Source: Sandaracinus sp. (GTDB taxonomy: Bacteria > Myxococcota_A > Polyangia > Polyangiales > Houyiibacteriaceae). From it: 47,689 bases of DNA. Positions 25,930 to 35,118 of the stretch are shown one piece after another (position 1 is the stretch's first letter; every line of letters starts with the position of its first letter). The DNA lies in the NCBI GenBank assembly GCA_002699025.1, contig PABA01000076.1, positions 1-47,689 on the forward strand. The letters run 5' to 3'. The position numbers were made by a program, and so were the translations under genes. A model generated the notes under the pieces. That model searched no databases and was not told the origin of the DNA. It saw nothing but the letters and a program-made list of their open reading frames with translations.

Positions 25930-26150
25930 CAGCCGCAACCCGCGCAGCCGGCGTCGCTCCCGGGGCAGCCCGCGCAGCCCGCGTCCGTGGCCGGGCAGCC
26001 CGGGCAACCGGCGCAGCCCGCGTCGGCGGCGGGGCAGCCTGCGCAGCCCGCGTCGACCATGGCTTCGCCGTCGTCGTCGCCGCAGCCGCTCACGGCGACC
26101 GCGCCCGCGACCAGCGCGACCTGGAGGATCTCGAGGATGTCCTTCTGCAT
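25929..26150 (-). CDS. Cys-rich repeat lipoprotein-like peptide, candidate RiPP precursor
   Basis: A 73-residue peptide. The leader (1-22) is hydrophobic with a lipobox-like VSGC (Cys23), followed by an acidic spacer. The rest (33-73) has four DAGCAGC units at 33-39, 43-49, 56-62 and 66-72, joined by Pro/Ala/Gly linkers with an extra Cys52. Ten cysteines in all, nine in the repeat region. ATG at 26150 has GGGAGAG upstream; the stop overlaps the DUF692 start. Position and Cys content match BufA-type precursors modified by DUF692 enzymes, but this is not the usual DUF2282 BufA sequence. Signal peptidase II processing would leave a lipid-anchored, Cys-rich, possibly metal-binding product; that is inference. 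Confidence 0.85.
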   Translation of the reverse strand: MQKDILEILQVALVAGAVAVSGCGDDDGEAMVDAGCAGCPAADAGCAGCPGCPATDAGCAGCPGSDAGCAGCG

Positions 26151-26198
26151 TCGTCTCTCCCTTTCCCGGGCGCCTCGCGCTCGGATGATGGGCGGCTC

Positions 26199-26223
26199 TA
26201 CGAATGCGCGAGCCGGTGGTTAC
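26199..26223 (-). promoter_or_regulatory. Candidate ECF-sigma promoter of the Cys-rich peptide operon
   Basis: On the minus strand GTAACC (26223-26218) is followed after 15 bases by CGTAGA (CGTA at 26202-26199). This has the AAC / CGT shape of ECF sigma promoters and would start RNA about 40 bases before the ATG at 26150. From memory, it resembles the GTAACC-N16-CGAA motif described for Caulobacter SigF, whose regulon includes bufferin-type genes. No sigma or anti-sigma gene lies in this window. Confidence 0.5.
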
Positions 26224-26272
26224 GTTGCGCACGTCGCGAATAAATCCACGAACCATTCGCAGAAGCGCAACG
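26223..26272. promoter_or_regulatory. Inverted repeat next to the operon -35 box
   Basis: Eight-base arms CGTTGCGC (26223-26230) and GCGCAACG (26265-26272) flank 34 bases that are AT-richer than their surroundings, including AATAAATCC. The proximal arm abuts the candidate -35 box, a position suited to a regulator. Confidence 0.35.
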
Positions 26273-26340
26273 AACAGCGCTCATCTGGCGCAGACAGGGC
26301 CCGATGGAGCCCGTCTTCGCGCCCCCAACGCCATCCGGAC

Positions 26341-26637
26341 GGCGTCCGCAGGACTCCCGAGCGGCGTCCGCAGGACTCCCGAGCGCCGGACTCCCGGTGT
26401 CCGCAGGACTCCGGTTGCCAGCGGTGCGCCCCAAAGCTGAACTCAGCTCGCTCGGGAGCCACGGTGTCCGCAGGACTCCCCAGTGTCCGCAGGGCTCCCG
26501 GCGCGTCCGCAGGACTCCCGGGTACGCGTCCGCAGGACTCCCGGGTACGCGTCCGCAGGACTCCCGAGCGGCGTCCGCAGGACTCCCGGGTAAGCGTCCG
26601 CAGGACTCCCGGGTACGCGTCCGCAGGACTCCCGTGC
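26341..26637. repeat. Tandem array of TCCGCAGGACTCCCG, same family as the window ends
   Basis: About eleven copies of TCCGCAGGACTCC. Copies from about 26506 on keep roughly 22-23-bp spacing; earlier ones are irregular and interrupted at 26412-26462 by unique sequence with the palindrome AGCTGA-AC-TCAGCT (26435-26448). The core matches the array at 1-300. It fills the gap between the operon promoter and the small exported protein gene; no gene is seen in it. Confidence 0.85.
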
Positions 26638-26655
26638 GGCGGCGCCTCCGCGTGC

Positions 26656-26850
26656 TCAGCTCGGCGGGTGCGCTCCGTCGTCGCTGGGCCCGCCCTCGTC
26701 GGCGTTCTGCTCCTCCCCGCTCTCCGCCGGGGCCTCCTCGGGCTCGAGCGGCTCCGGAGGCGCGCCGCCGCCCCCGCTGCTGCAGGGGCCCGCGGGGACG
26801 TCGAGGAAGGCGAGGGAAGCGAGCAGCGCGAGCGAGGCGAGGCGGACCAT
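26656..26850 (-). CDS. Small exported protein, hypothetical
   Basis: A 64-residue protein with a clear signal-like start (MVRLASLALLASLAFLDVPA), one cysteine and an acidic, Pro/Glu/Gly-rich remainder without a domain. Its ATG at 26850 lies nine bases after the end of the Rieske gene on the same strand, so it may be the last gene of that transcript. No ribosome-binding site is obvious. It could be a lipoprotein or a chance frame. Confidence 0.5.
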   Translation of the reverse strand: MVRLASLALLASLAFLDVPAGPCSSGGGGAPPEPLEPEEAPAESGEEQNADEGGPSDDGAHPPS

Positions 26851-26859
26851 GGGCCGATG

Positions 26860-27873
<1,014 letters not shown>

Positions 27874-28051
27874 GGGCGTCAGTCTGGGGCGAGCGCGCGG
27901 CGGCGCCAACGCCCCCTCGGGAAACGCTGCGGGGGCGCTGCGGCGCCGCACGCGTCCGTCCGCCGGCTCGGCGACCCCCGCTCGTCGCGGAGGGACCGCT
28001 CCGCTCCGAGCCATGCGGACCGACCCGCGCGGCGGACCGGCCGGCCCCGGG

Positions 28052-29164
28052 TCAGCGCGCCAGCGCCAGGGAGCGCGCGACGCGAGGCTGGCGGAGCTTC
28101 CAGATCCAGCCGTCATAGAGGAAGTGCAGCATCGACGTGCCGACGTAGTAGGCCACGTAGGCTTCCGTGCCGCGGCCGGCGCGCGCCACGACGTAGAGGA
28201 AGACGAGCGAGCCCACGAGCGGCGGCGCGAAGAGCCAGGGCCGGCCGAGGAAGACCGCCGCGACGCTCCGCCGCTCGCGCCCCGGCGCCTCCGCGCCGCC
28301 CCAGCGCCGGGCGCCGAAGTGGTGCACGAAGAAGACGTACTCGATCGCGTGCGCCGCGCCGAAGCAGAGGTAGCCGACGATGGGCCCGTGCACGACGAAG
28401 ACGGCGAGGAGCGCGAAGGTGGACGCGAGGAAGATCCAACGCGGGCCCCGGTCCACGGCAGCGCGCCGCTCGTGCATGACCCAGCGGAGCGCGATGGCCG
28501 CGAAGCCGAGGAGCGCGACGCCCACGGCCGCGAGGTAAGCCGGGTGCTCGACCACGGGCGCCAGCTGCGCGTGCAGGCGGCGCGCGCTCGGGTGGCTGGC
28601 GAAGGTCTCGGCGCGTGCCCAGGGCAGGAGCACGGCGAGCGCGACGACGCCGCCCCAGAGGAGCGCCCGATCCCGGCGCGCATGCGCCCGCGTCTCGAGC
28701 CCGTGGCCCGCGCGCCCGGCGTAGGCGCGGAGGATGCCGTAGCGCTGCTGCACCGTGTGCCAGACGTTCCAGAGGCCGCTCGTGACGAGGAGCGCCCCGG
28801 CCGGCGAGATGCGGAGCGGCCCGAGGGCGAGCGTGCGCTCGGTGGAGAGGGCGAGCGCGGCGACGCCGAAGAGGGCGAGCGGGGCCAGGAGGTAGGCCGC
28901 GCGGCGCTCGCGGAAGGTGTCCCCGTCGCCGTAGACGAGCACGAAGGTGTAGTGCCGGTGCACCCAGGTCAGGCCGAGCACGACGAGGATGGCGAGGGCG
29001 AGGGACTCGCGCGCCTCCCAGGGACCGAGGGGCGCGACGCCGAAGACCTCGGCGCCGATGCCCAGGCCGAAGACGACCCAGAGGTAGACGGGCAGCCAGC
29101 AGAAGGCGAGGCCGGCCACGTCGAAGAGCGGTCCGCGGAGCCAGGGGCGAGCGGCGGAGGGCAT
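28052..29164 (-). CDS. Polytopic membrane protein, unknown function
   Basis: A 370-residue protein with about eight hydrophobic helices (for example VAGLAFCWLPVYLWVVFGLG, ALALAILVVLGLTW). It is rich in histidines at helix ends: WVHRHY, NVWHTVQQRYGILR, AAHAIEYVFFVHHF and SMLHFLYDGWIWKLR. Such His clusters recall membrane di-iron enzymes or haem proteins, but I do not recognise the family. ATG at 29164 puts the first helix 14 residues in; the longer frame upstream runs over a plus-strand gene. Co-orientation with the Rieske gene suggests, weakly, a shared electron-transfer job. Confidence 0.75.
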   Translation of the reverse strand: MPSAARPWLRGPLFDVAGLAFCWLPVYLWVVFGLGIGAEVFGVAPLGPWEARESLALAILVVLGLTWVHRHYTFVLVYGDGDTFRERRAAYLLAPLALFGVAALALSTERTLALGPLRISPAGALLVTSGLWNVWHTVQQRYGILRAYAGRAGHGLETRAHARRDRALLWGGVVALAVLLPWARAETFASHPSARRLHAQLAPVVEHPAYLAAVGVALLGFAAIALRWVMHERRAAVDRGPRWIFLASTFALLAVFVVHGPIVGYLCFGAAHAIEYVFFVHHFGARRWGGAEAPGRERRSVAAVFLGRPWLFAPPLVGSLVFLYVVARAGRGTEAYVAYYVGTSMLHFLYDGWIWKLRQPRVARSLALAR

Positions 29165-29194
29165 CGGGAGGACAGGATGGGGGGCGGGCCGGAG

Positions 29195-29518
29195 ATGGGC
29201 AACGAAGGACCGTGCCGGTGCCGACGACCCGTGCCCTGGCCCGGCCCGCCGGTCGTCGAGGACGCGAGCGAGGCGGCCGGCCGGCGCGGCGAGGATGGTC
29301 CGCTCCACGTCCGGGGCGCGGACGTCCCCCTCGGCGCGGCGCTCCTCTTCGTGCCCGACGGGAGCCCGCTCCTCGTCGCGCACTCCATCGACGCGCACGC
29401 CTACCGCCCGCCCGACGTCTTCCTCGAAGCCCTCCGCGCCTGCCCACCCACGCGCTCGATCGCCTACCGCCGCGCCCTCCTCGCCTCGGGCGGGCGAACG
29501 CTCCTCCGCCGCCGCTGA
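29195..29518 (+). CDS. Hypothetical protein
   Basis: A 107-residue open frame starting ATG at 29195. The second half (VPDGSPLLVAHSIDAHAYRP, then SIAYRRALLASGGRTLL) reads like a genuine small globular protein, while the first 20 residues are Cys/Pro-rich and less convincing. It diverges from the polytopic membrane protein by 30 bp and precedes the ABM-domain gene by 71 bp. No family is recognised. Confidence 0.45.
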   Translation: MGNEGPCRCRRPVPWPGPPVVEDASEAAGRRGEDGPLHVRGADVPLGAALLFVPDGSPLLVAHSIDAHAYRPPDVFLEALRACPPTRSIAYRRALLASGGRTLLRRR

Positions 29519-29589
29519 GCCCCCGCGGGCCGGGCTCGGGCTCGGGCTCGGGTCTGGACGCCGCGCGCCCCGGCCCCAGGCTCGCCCGC

Positions 29590-29928
29590 ATGTCCGTGGT
29601 GAAGATCAACGCGATCTCGGTCCCCGAGGGCCGGGGTGAGGAGCTCGAAGCGCGCTTCGCCAAGCGCGCCGGCGCCGTCGACGACGCGCCCGGGTTCGAG
29701 GAGTTCATGCTGCTCCGGCCGGTGAAGGGCGACGACCGCTACTTCGTGATCACGCGCTGGGCGTCGGAGGAGGCCTTCCAGGCCTGGCGCGAGAGCCGGG
29801 CCTTCCAGAAGCAGCACCACGCCACCCACGAGGACGGAGGCCGCGGCGAAGCGAAGCCGAGCCACCCGGTGGCCCAGGCCGCGGCGCTCCTCGAGTTCGA
29901 GGTGGTCTCGCGCAGCACCGGGGGCTGA
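29590..29928 (+). CDS. Antibiotic biosynthesis monooxygenase (ABM) domain protein
   Basis: A 112-residue dimeric alpha/beta-barrel-type protein. The pattern MSVVKINAISVPEGRGEELE, then APGFEEFMLLRPV, DRYFVITRWASEEAFQAW and a terminal LLEFEVV strand is that of ABM/IsdG-like proteins. IsdG-type haem degraders carry Asn, Trp and His in set positions; a Trp (ITRWAS) and paired His (KQHHAT) are present, so haem oxygenase-like activity is possible but unproven. ATG at 29590 starts the first strand directly. Confidence 0.85.
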   Translation: MSVVKINAISVPEGRGEELEARFAKRAGAVDDAPGFEEFMLLRPVKGDDRYFVITRWASEEAFQAWRESRAFQKQHHATHEDGGRGEAKPSHPVAQAAALLEFEVVSRSTGG

Positions 29929-29955
29929 CCGAGCGACCCGCCCCACGGCCCGCGC

Positions 29956-29972
29956 GAGCCGGCCCGCGGCTC
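29956..29972. terminator. Possible hairpin between convergent genes
   Basis: GAGCCG-GCCCG-CGGCTC stands 28 bp after the ABM gene and before the convergent zinc-ribbon gene. No T tract follows. Confidence 0.28.
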
Positions 29973-30079
29973 GAGCTCGCCGGCCGGACCTCCCGGGTCG
30001 GCTCGCGCGACGAACGGCGGTGCCCCCTCGACCGGCGGCGCGCTCCGCCTCTCCCGCGCCGACCTCACCGGCCGCCGCC

Positions 30080-30838
30080 CTACAGGCTCTCGAGCGCCCG
30101 ATAGAAGCCGTAGATCCACGCGCCCACCGTCGCCCCGAAGAGGAACGCGAAGATCACGAACGCGGCGATCCGTCCGGCCCAGACGCTCTGCCGGTCGGCG
30201 ATCGCCTTCGCCTCGCGCTTCCAGGCCTCCACGCTCTCCGCGAGGTCGCCGCTCCACGCAGCCAGCAGCCCCTCGGCCGCGACCATGCGCGCGTCGCAGT
30301 GCGCGCAGTCGAGGACGACCGTCCCCCCGGGCACGCCGACCGGTGCGCCGCAGCGCGGGCAGCTCGCCTCGCGCCGCCGCAGCTCGATCGCCTGGTCGAG
30401 GCGCCAGGCCCGGTAGCGCGCGACGCCGCGGCCGAGCACCTGCCCCAGGAAGATCCCCACGAAGGACACGACGAGCCACGAGGTGGTGCAGGCGAGGCCG
30501 GCCAGCACGAAGCTCGCGTCGGCGCTGTCGTACATGCGCGCCAGCACGACGAAGCCGACGACGATGCCGACGATCACGGCGATGGGCTCGCCGGCCATCC
30601 CGGCGCCGCCCTCCCGCTCGATGATGCGCCGCACGGCGCCCCGCCCCTCCTCGAGCGCATCCCGCGTGGCCCGGTCGAGCGCCGGCGCGACCCGCGTCTC
30701 GGCCGGCACGCGCACGCGCTCGCCGCAGTAGACGCAGCCGACCTCGCTCCCCTCGCCCGTGATGGGCGTCGAGGCCCCGCAGTGCGGGCAGGGGAACGTC
30801 TGCAAGTGCGCAGGGGGGCTCGTCACTCCGCCCACCAT
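30080..30838 (-). CDS. Zinc-ribbon membrane protein
   Basis: A 252-residue protein with an N-terminal Cys4 zinc ribbon (CPHCG and CVYCG, about 17-38), two membrane helices (PIAVIVGIVVGFVVLARMY and a longer one ending VVSFVGIFLGQVLG), a second Cys4 ribbon (CPRCG and CAHCD), and a C-terminal helix RIAAFVIFAFLFGATVGAWI. This layout is common in myxobacterial proteins of unknown role. ATG at 30838 has GAGGTGAC close before it. It is downstream of the Cys-rich lipoprotein gene on the same strand. Confidence 0.82.
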   Translation of the reverse strand: MVGGVTSPPAHLQTFPCPHCGASTPITGEGSEVGCVYCGERVRVPAETRVAPALDRATRDALEEGRGAVRRIIEREGGAGMAGEPIAVIVGIVVGFVVLARMYDSADASFVLAGLACTTSWLVVSFVGIFLGQVLGRGVARYRAWRLDQAIELRRREASCPRCGAPVGVPGGTVVLDCAHCDARMVAAEGLLAAWSGDLAESVEAWKREAKAIADRQSVWAGRIAAFVIFAFLFGATVGAWIYGFYRALESL

Positions 30839-30877
30839 GTCACCTCGCGGTCCTGCCGCGCGAGCGCCCGGCCGCGA

Positions 30878-30928
30878 CCATCCTCGCCGCCCCGCCCATC
30901 CTCGCCGCCCCGCCCATCCTCGCCGCCC
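30878..30928. repeat. 18-bp tandem repeat CCATCCTCGCCGCCCCGC
   Basis: Almost three units, at 30878, 30896 and 30914, just past the 3' end of the Cys-rich lipoprotein gene. Confidence 0.85.
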
Positions 30929-30932
30929 AACC

Positions 30933-32861
30933 TCAGGGCGCGACGACCTCGATGAGCCGCTCGTCGAGGTTGTTCTCCCGGTTCGTGTCCACGCAGCTCG
31001 AGCAGAGCGGCTCCGCCACCGCCTGGATGCGGTAGAAGTCCGGCGTGAGGTCCGCCGGGATCCGGTAGCTCCGCGTCACCAGCTGGTCCTCGCCCACCGG
31101 GATGAGCCGCGCGATCTCGTCGCTCGCCAGCACCGTGAAGCCACCCCCGGTCTGCTCGAGCCCGACCAGCCACAGGTGGTTCGTCGCCGGCTGGGAGCCT
31201 CCGACGTTCGCGATGCGGAAGTCGATGCGCAGCGTGTCGCCGGCGGCCACGGTCGTGCTCGGCGCGGGCATCTCGATGCTCACCGCGTAGTCGGGTCCCG
31301 TGCGCCCCGCGATCTCGTCCTGGCGCCGGTTGTTGCGCAGGTTCGAGTCGCCGACCGGCCCCGGATCGCTCTCGCCCGGCTCCACCGTGCGGGCCCGCAG
31401 CCGCGTCCCCGCCTCGAGCACGAAGGCGGGCCCCACGAACTCCGCGAAGGTCTCGGCGACCGTCTCCCCGGGCCCGAGCCCGTCCGGGAACGCGATCCGA
31501 TCGACCTCCACGAACTCGGCGCTCGCGCCGCAGCCGAAGCTGCTGCACACGCGCGTCGTGCGCTCGGCCTCCACGACCACGTCGAAGGCGCCGCTCCGGC
31601 CGTCGCCGAGGTTCTCGAGGTCGAAGGTCCAGAAGACGTCCTCGCCGACGAGGATCTCCTCGCTCCCCCGCCCGTCGGGCTCGAAGGCCGTCATCGCGAC
31701 GTCCACGGAGCAGCCGTCCTCGAAGAGCGTGTCCCGACCGCCGTCGCAGTCCGCGTCGATGTCGTCCCCGCAGGTCTCGCCCACGGGCGTCACGTCCTCG
31801 AGGCAGCTCCCGGACCAGGTGCCCCCCGCCGTGCAGAGCTCCTGCCCGTCCATGCAGGCTCCGACGCCGCGCGTGCCCGCGGGCCCCGTGTAGCAGGCCC
31901 GCGTGTCCCCGGGCGTGCAATCGCAGACGCCTTCCTGGTCGAGCCCCGGCGTCCCGTCGCAGTCGTCGTCGGTCGCGTTGCAGGTCTCGGTCCGGCCCGG
32001 GCTCCGGCCGTCGTCGTCGTCATCGCAGTCGCCACCGCGGTCGTCGCAGGCGAGGCTCATCGCCGCGTAGCCATCCATGTCCTCGTCGAGGAGCGCGTTC
32101 ACGCAGCCGACCTCCGCGTCGCAGGAGTCCGCCGTGCAGGCGAGGCCGTCGTCGCAGTCCCGCGCCGCGCTCGCGCAGGTGCGCGTCTCCGGGTCGCAGA
32201 CGTCGACGGTGCAGGCGTCCCCGTCGTCGCAGTCGAGGTCGTCGGCGCAGGTGAAGGTGCAGTCGGCCTCGCAGCCGTCGCCGTCCGTCGCGTTGCCGTC
32301 GTCGCACTCCTCGTCGCTGTTCACGACCCCATTGCCGCACTCGAGGGCCTCGCAGGCGCCGAAGACGCACTCGCCCTCGGGGCAGCTCGTGCCGTCGGCG
32401 GCGTTCACGCCGAAGGAGCAGAAGCCGCGCTCCGTGTTGCAGGTCTCCTCGCCGTTGCAGACGAGCCCGTCGTCGCAGTCCGCGTCCTCGGCGCAGGTGA
32501 GCAGGCAGGCGCTCGTGCAGCCGTCCTCGTCGTCGTCGTTGCCGTCGTCGCACTGCTCGCCCGCGGCGCGGCTCGCGAAGCCGTCGCCGCAGGTCGTGGT
32601 GGTGCAGGCGCCGTCGATGCAGATCGTGCCGTCGGCGGGCTCGCCGCAGGGATCGCCGTCTTCGGCGCCGGCGCACTCGGCGTCGCCTCCGTCCGGGGTC
32701 GAGGCGTCCGGTCGGGCCGCGTCCTCGGGGCGGCCCCCGTCGTCATCGGGGACGAAGGCGTCGGCGCCGGCGTCGACCGGGCCGCCGTCGTCGTCGCCGC
32801 AGGCGGCCATCAGGATCAGCGCCGCGAGGGCGGCGCGGAGGAGCGTTCGTTCGAGGGACAC
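30933..32861 (-). CDS. Cys/Asp-rich lipoprotein with DUF4215 repeats and a CARDB-like domain
   Basis: A 642-residue lipoprotein. The leader ends at Cys21 in LMAAC, followed by an Asp/Gly/Pro linker. Residues 60-260 contain myxobacterial Cys-rich repeats (EQCDDGNDDDEDGCTSAC, EECDDGNATDGDGCEADC, both DUF4215-like). Next comes a MopE-like motif (CDDRGGDCDDDDDG, CNATDDDCDG) that in other proteins binds calcium or copper. From about 390 to the end the sequence is beta-rich, with VFWTFDLENLGDGRSG and DTLRIDFRIANVGGSQ typical of CARDB adhesion modules. Surface display is likely. Start is GTG at 32861 without a clear ribosome-binding site. It diverges from the ATPase gene by 177 bp. Confidence 0.87.
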   Translation of the reverse strand: MSLERTLLRAALAALILMAACGDDDGGPVDAGADAFVPDDDGGRPEDAARPDASTPDGGDAECAGAEDGDPCGEPADGTICIDGACTTTTCGDGFASRAAGEQCDDGNDDDEDGCTSACLLTCAEDADCDDGLVCNGEETCNTERGFCSFGVNAADGTSCPEGECVFGACEALECGNGVVNSDEECDDGNATDGDGCEADCTFTCADDLDCDDGDACTVDVCDPETRTCASAARDCDDGLACTADSCDAEVGCVNALLDEDMDGYAAMSLACDDRGGDCDDDDDGRSPGRTETCNATDDDCDGTPGLDQEGVCDCTPGDTRACYTGPAGTRGVGACMDGQELCTAGGTWSGSCLEDVTPVGETCGDDIDADCDGGRDTLFEDGCSVDVAMTAFEPDGRGSEEILVGEDVFWTFDLENLGDGRSGAFDVVVEAERTTRVCSSFGCGASAEFVEVDRIAFPDGLGPGETVAETFAEFVGPAFVLEAGTRLRARTVEPGESDPGPVGDSNLRNNRRQDEIAGRTGPDYAVSIEMPAPSTTVAAGDTLRIDFRIANVGGSQPATNHLWLVGLEQTGGGFTVLASDEIARLIPVGEDQLVTRSYRIPADLTPDFYRIQAVAEPLCSSCVDTNRENNLDERLIEVVAP

Positions 32862-33038
32862 GCCGCGACGCTACGCGGCGGCGGGGGCTGCGGGCTGTCC
32901 CTTCGGCGCTCAGCTCGCGCTCAGCGCGCGCTCGCCGGTCATGGGCGACGCGCTCGCAGACGGCGCCCTCCGCGCGCAGGCCGCGTGCTACACCTGGGGG
33001 TCCCCCGTTCGAGGACGCCCGCCGCCCGCCGCATCTCC

Positions 33039-35114
33039 GTGACCGACCTCTCCCCTCCGCGCTCCACCCCTCCCCTCGGCGCCCGCCGGCCCACCCCCGC
33101 CGCCGGGCTCGCGCGCCAGCTGGCGGCAGCCCGCGAGCGGGTCTGGGTCGCGCGCCCGGAGGCCGAGCGGGCCTTCGCCGCGCTCCTCTCCGGCGAGGGG
33201 CCCCCCGCGCTCTTCTTCGCCGGCGCCGGCGGCCTGGGGAAGAGCACGCTCCTCGCCCGGCTGCGGCGCGAGGCCGAGGCGCGCGGAGAGCGCACCGCTG
33301 CCCACGACCTGAGCCGGATCCCCGCCGATCCGGCGACCGTCACCGCGCTCTTCGACGGGCTCCGCGCCGGGTCGCCGGGCTGCGTCTTCCTCGACGGCTT
33401 CGAGCACCACGCCGGGCTCGAGCGCCACTACTGGGAGACCTGGCTCCCCTCGCTCCCCGACGGCACGCGCGTCGTGCTCGCCGGGCGGCTCCGGCCGCGG
33501 GCGGCGCTCCTCCGGGCGAGCGGGTGGCAGCCCCTGCTCCGCGTGCACGTGCTCGACCGGCTCGACCCGGAGCGCGCCGCCGAGCTCCTGCGCCACCTCG
33601 GCGTGGACGAGGCCGCCATCCCCGCGCGCGTCACGGCGAGCGCCGGCCACCCGCTGACCCTCGCGCGCCTCGGCGAGGTCGAGGTGCTCCCCTCGGGCGA
33701 GGTCACGGACGCCTGGCTCACGGAGAGCCTGATCGGCGCGCTGGAGACGCCGCGGGAGCGGGCGCTCGTCGCGCTGGCCATGGCCGACGGCTGCGACCGG
33801 GCGCTCCTCGCGGCCTTCCTCGAGCAGGGGGACGCCCGCGCGATGGAGGCCTGGCTGCGACAGCGCCCCTACGTGCGGCTCACGCCCCAGGGCTGGGCGC
33901 TCCACGAGCTCTACGCCGACCCGCTCCTCCGGCAGGCGCGGCGCGCGGCGCCGGAGACCTACCGGCGGATGATCCGCGTGGCGGGCGATCACCTGGCCGA
34001 TCGGCTCGCGCTCGAGACCGCCCCGGAGGCGCGCCTCGAGATCCTGCGGCGGGCCTTCTCCATGGCCCGCCTCCAGCCGCCGACGGCCGAGATGCTCCCG
34101 GACGTCGCGGCGCGCGAGTTCTACTGGGACGCCTTCGCCGAGCCCGACCGGGCGCCGATGCTGCGGGCCGTCGAGGCGCACGAGGGACCGACCTCGGCCG
34201 CGATCTGCGCCCACCACCTCGCGGCCGAGCCGAGCCGCGCGCGCGTGCTGCGCGATGGAGACGGCGCGCTCCGGGGCTTTCTGGTGCTGCTCGACCGCGC
34301 GGGGCTCGATCGCGCGGACGTCGCGCGGGACCCGGCGGCCGCCTTCCTGGACGACGCGACCCCACCCGGCCGGGACGGGATCCTGGTCCGCCACTGGATG
34401 GCGCTCGAGACGCACCAGGCGCCCTCGCCGGTGGCCTCGCAGGTGCTGCGCGCCTTCGTCGGGGCGGCCTACGCGCGGCCCGGGCTGGCGCGGCACTTCG
34501 TGCTGGAACCGGACCGGGACGGGGCGGCGGGCCAGTTCTGGGTGGAGCAGGGGCTCCTCGACGTGGTGCGGGATCCGGCCTTCGAGGAGGACGGGCGCAG
34601 GACGCGGGTGGTCGGCTGGGATCTGGTCGCGGAGCCGATCGCCGAGCGGCTCCGCCACACCGTGCGCTTGCACCTCGGGGAGGCGCGGGGCGAGGAGGCG
34701 CCGGCGCTCGCGGAGGCGGCGGTGGCCGACCCGGAGGAGCGGGTGGCGGCGGTCGAAGAGGCGCTCCAGAAGGCGCTCCGGCGCTTCCACGACGACGAAG
34801 CGCTCGCGCGGGGGGCGCTGGCGGAGCGGCTCGCGGGCCCGCTGGGCCTCGGGGAGCTCGGCGTCCTGGAGGCGGCCGAGCGCGTGCGCGCGCACCTCCG
34901 GGAGGCCGCCGCCGCGCTCCCGGCGACCGCGAAGGTGGCCGCGCCGGGGGCGCTGCTCGAGGCGAGCTACTTCACCTCCCCCGTGCCCAAGCAGCTCACC
35001 ATCGCGGCGGACATGGGCATGTCCTACAGCTCCTTCCGGCGGCACCTCGCCGACGCGCGCCGCGCCCTCGCCCTCCGCCTCGCCACGGCGGTTCCGCTCG
35101 CCGGCGCTCGCTGA
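33039..35114 (+). CDS. STAND-like P-loop ATPase with C-terminal HTH-like region
   Basis: A 691-residue protein. Walker A is GAGGLGKST (62-70) and Walker B the hydrophobic-acidic VFLDGFEHH near 116. A helical region follows (ALVALAMADGCDRALLAAFL, then HELYADPLLRQARR) that resembles the winged-helix/ARM parts of STAND regulators. The middle (about 400-520) is alpha/beta and loosely GNAT-like. The last 40 residues (TIAADMGMSYSSFRRHLADA) look like a helix-turn-helix, so DNA binding is possible. Start is GTG at 33039; upstream codons look non-coding. A role as a signal-responsive ATPase regulator is an inference from architecture only. Confidence 0.78.
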   Translation: MTDLSPPRSTPPLGARRPTPAAGLARQLAAARERVWVARPEAERAFAALLSGEGPPALFFAGAGGLGKSTLLARLRREAEARGERTAAHDLSRIPADPATVTALFDGLRAGSPGCVFLDGFEHHAGLERHYWETWLPSLPDGTRVVLAGRLRPRAALLRASGWQPLLRVHVLDRLDPERAAELLRHLGVDEAAIPARVTASAGHPLTLARLGEVEVLPSGEVTDAWLTESLIGALETPRERALVALAMADGCDRALLAAFLEQGDARAMEAWLRQRPYVRLTPQGWALHELYADPLLRQARRAAPETYRRMIRVAGDHLADRLALETAPEARLEILRRAFSMARLQPPTAEMLPDVAAREFYWDAFAEPDRAPMLRAVEAHEGPTSAAICAHHLAAEPSRARVLRDGDGALRGFLVLLDRAGLDRADVARDPAAAFLDDATPPGRDGILVRHWMALETHQAPSPVASQVLRAFVGAAYARPGLARHFVLEPDRDGAAGQFWVEQGLLDVVRDPAFEEDGRRTRVVGWDLVAEPIAERLRHTVRLHLGEARGEEAPALAEAAVADPEERVAAVEEALQKALRRFHDDEALARGALAERLAGPLGLGELGVLEAAERVRAHLREAAAALPATAKVAAPGALLEASYFTSPVPKQLTIAADMGMSYSSFRRHLADARRALALRLATAVPLAGAR

Positions 35115-35118
35115 TGGG

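Noticed and set aside
26341-26637. CRISPR-like array near the Cys-peptide operon
   Set aside because: Inter-core sequence is itself repeated (CTCCCGGGTACGCG), so there are no spacers.
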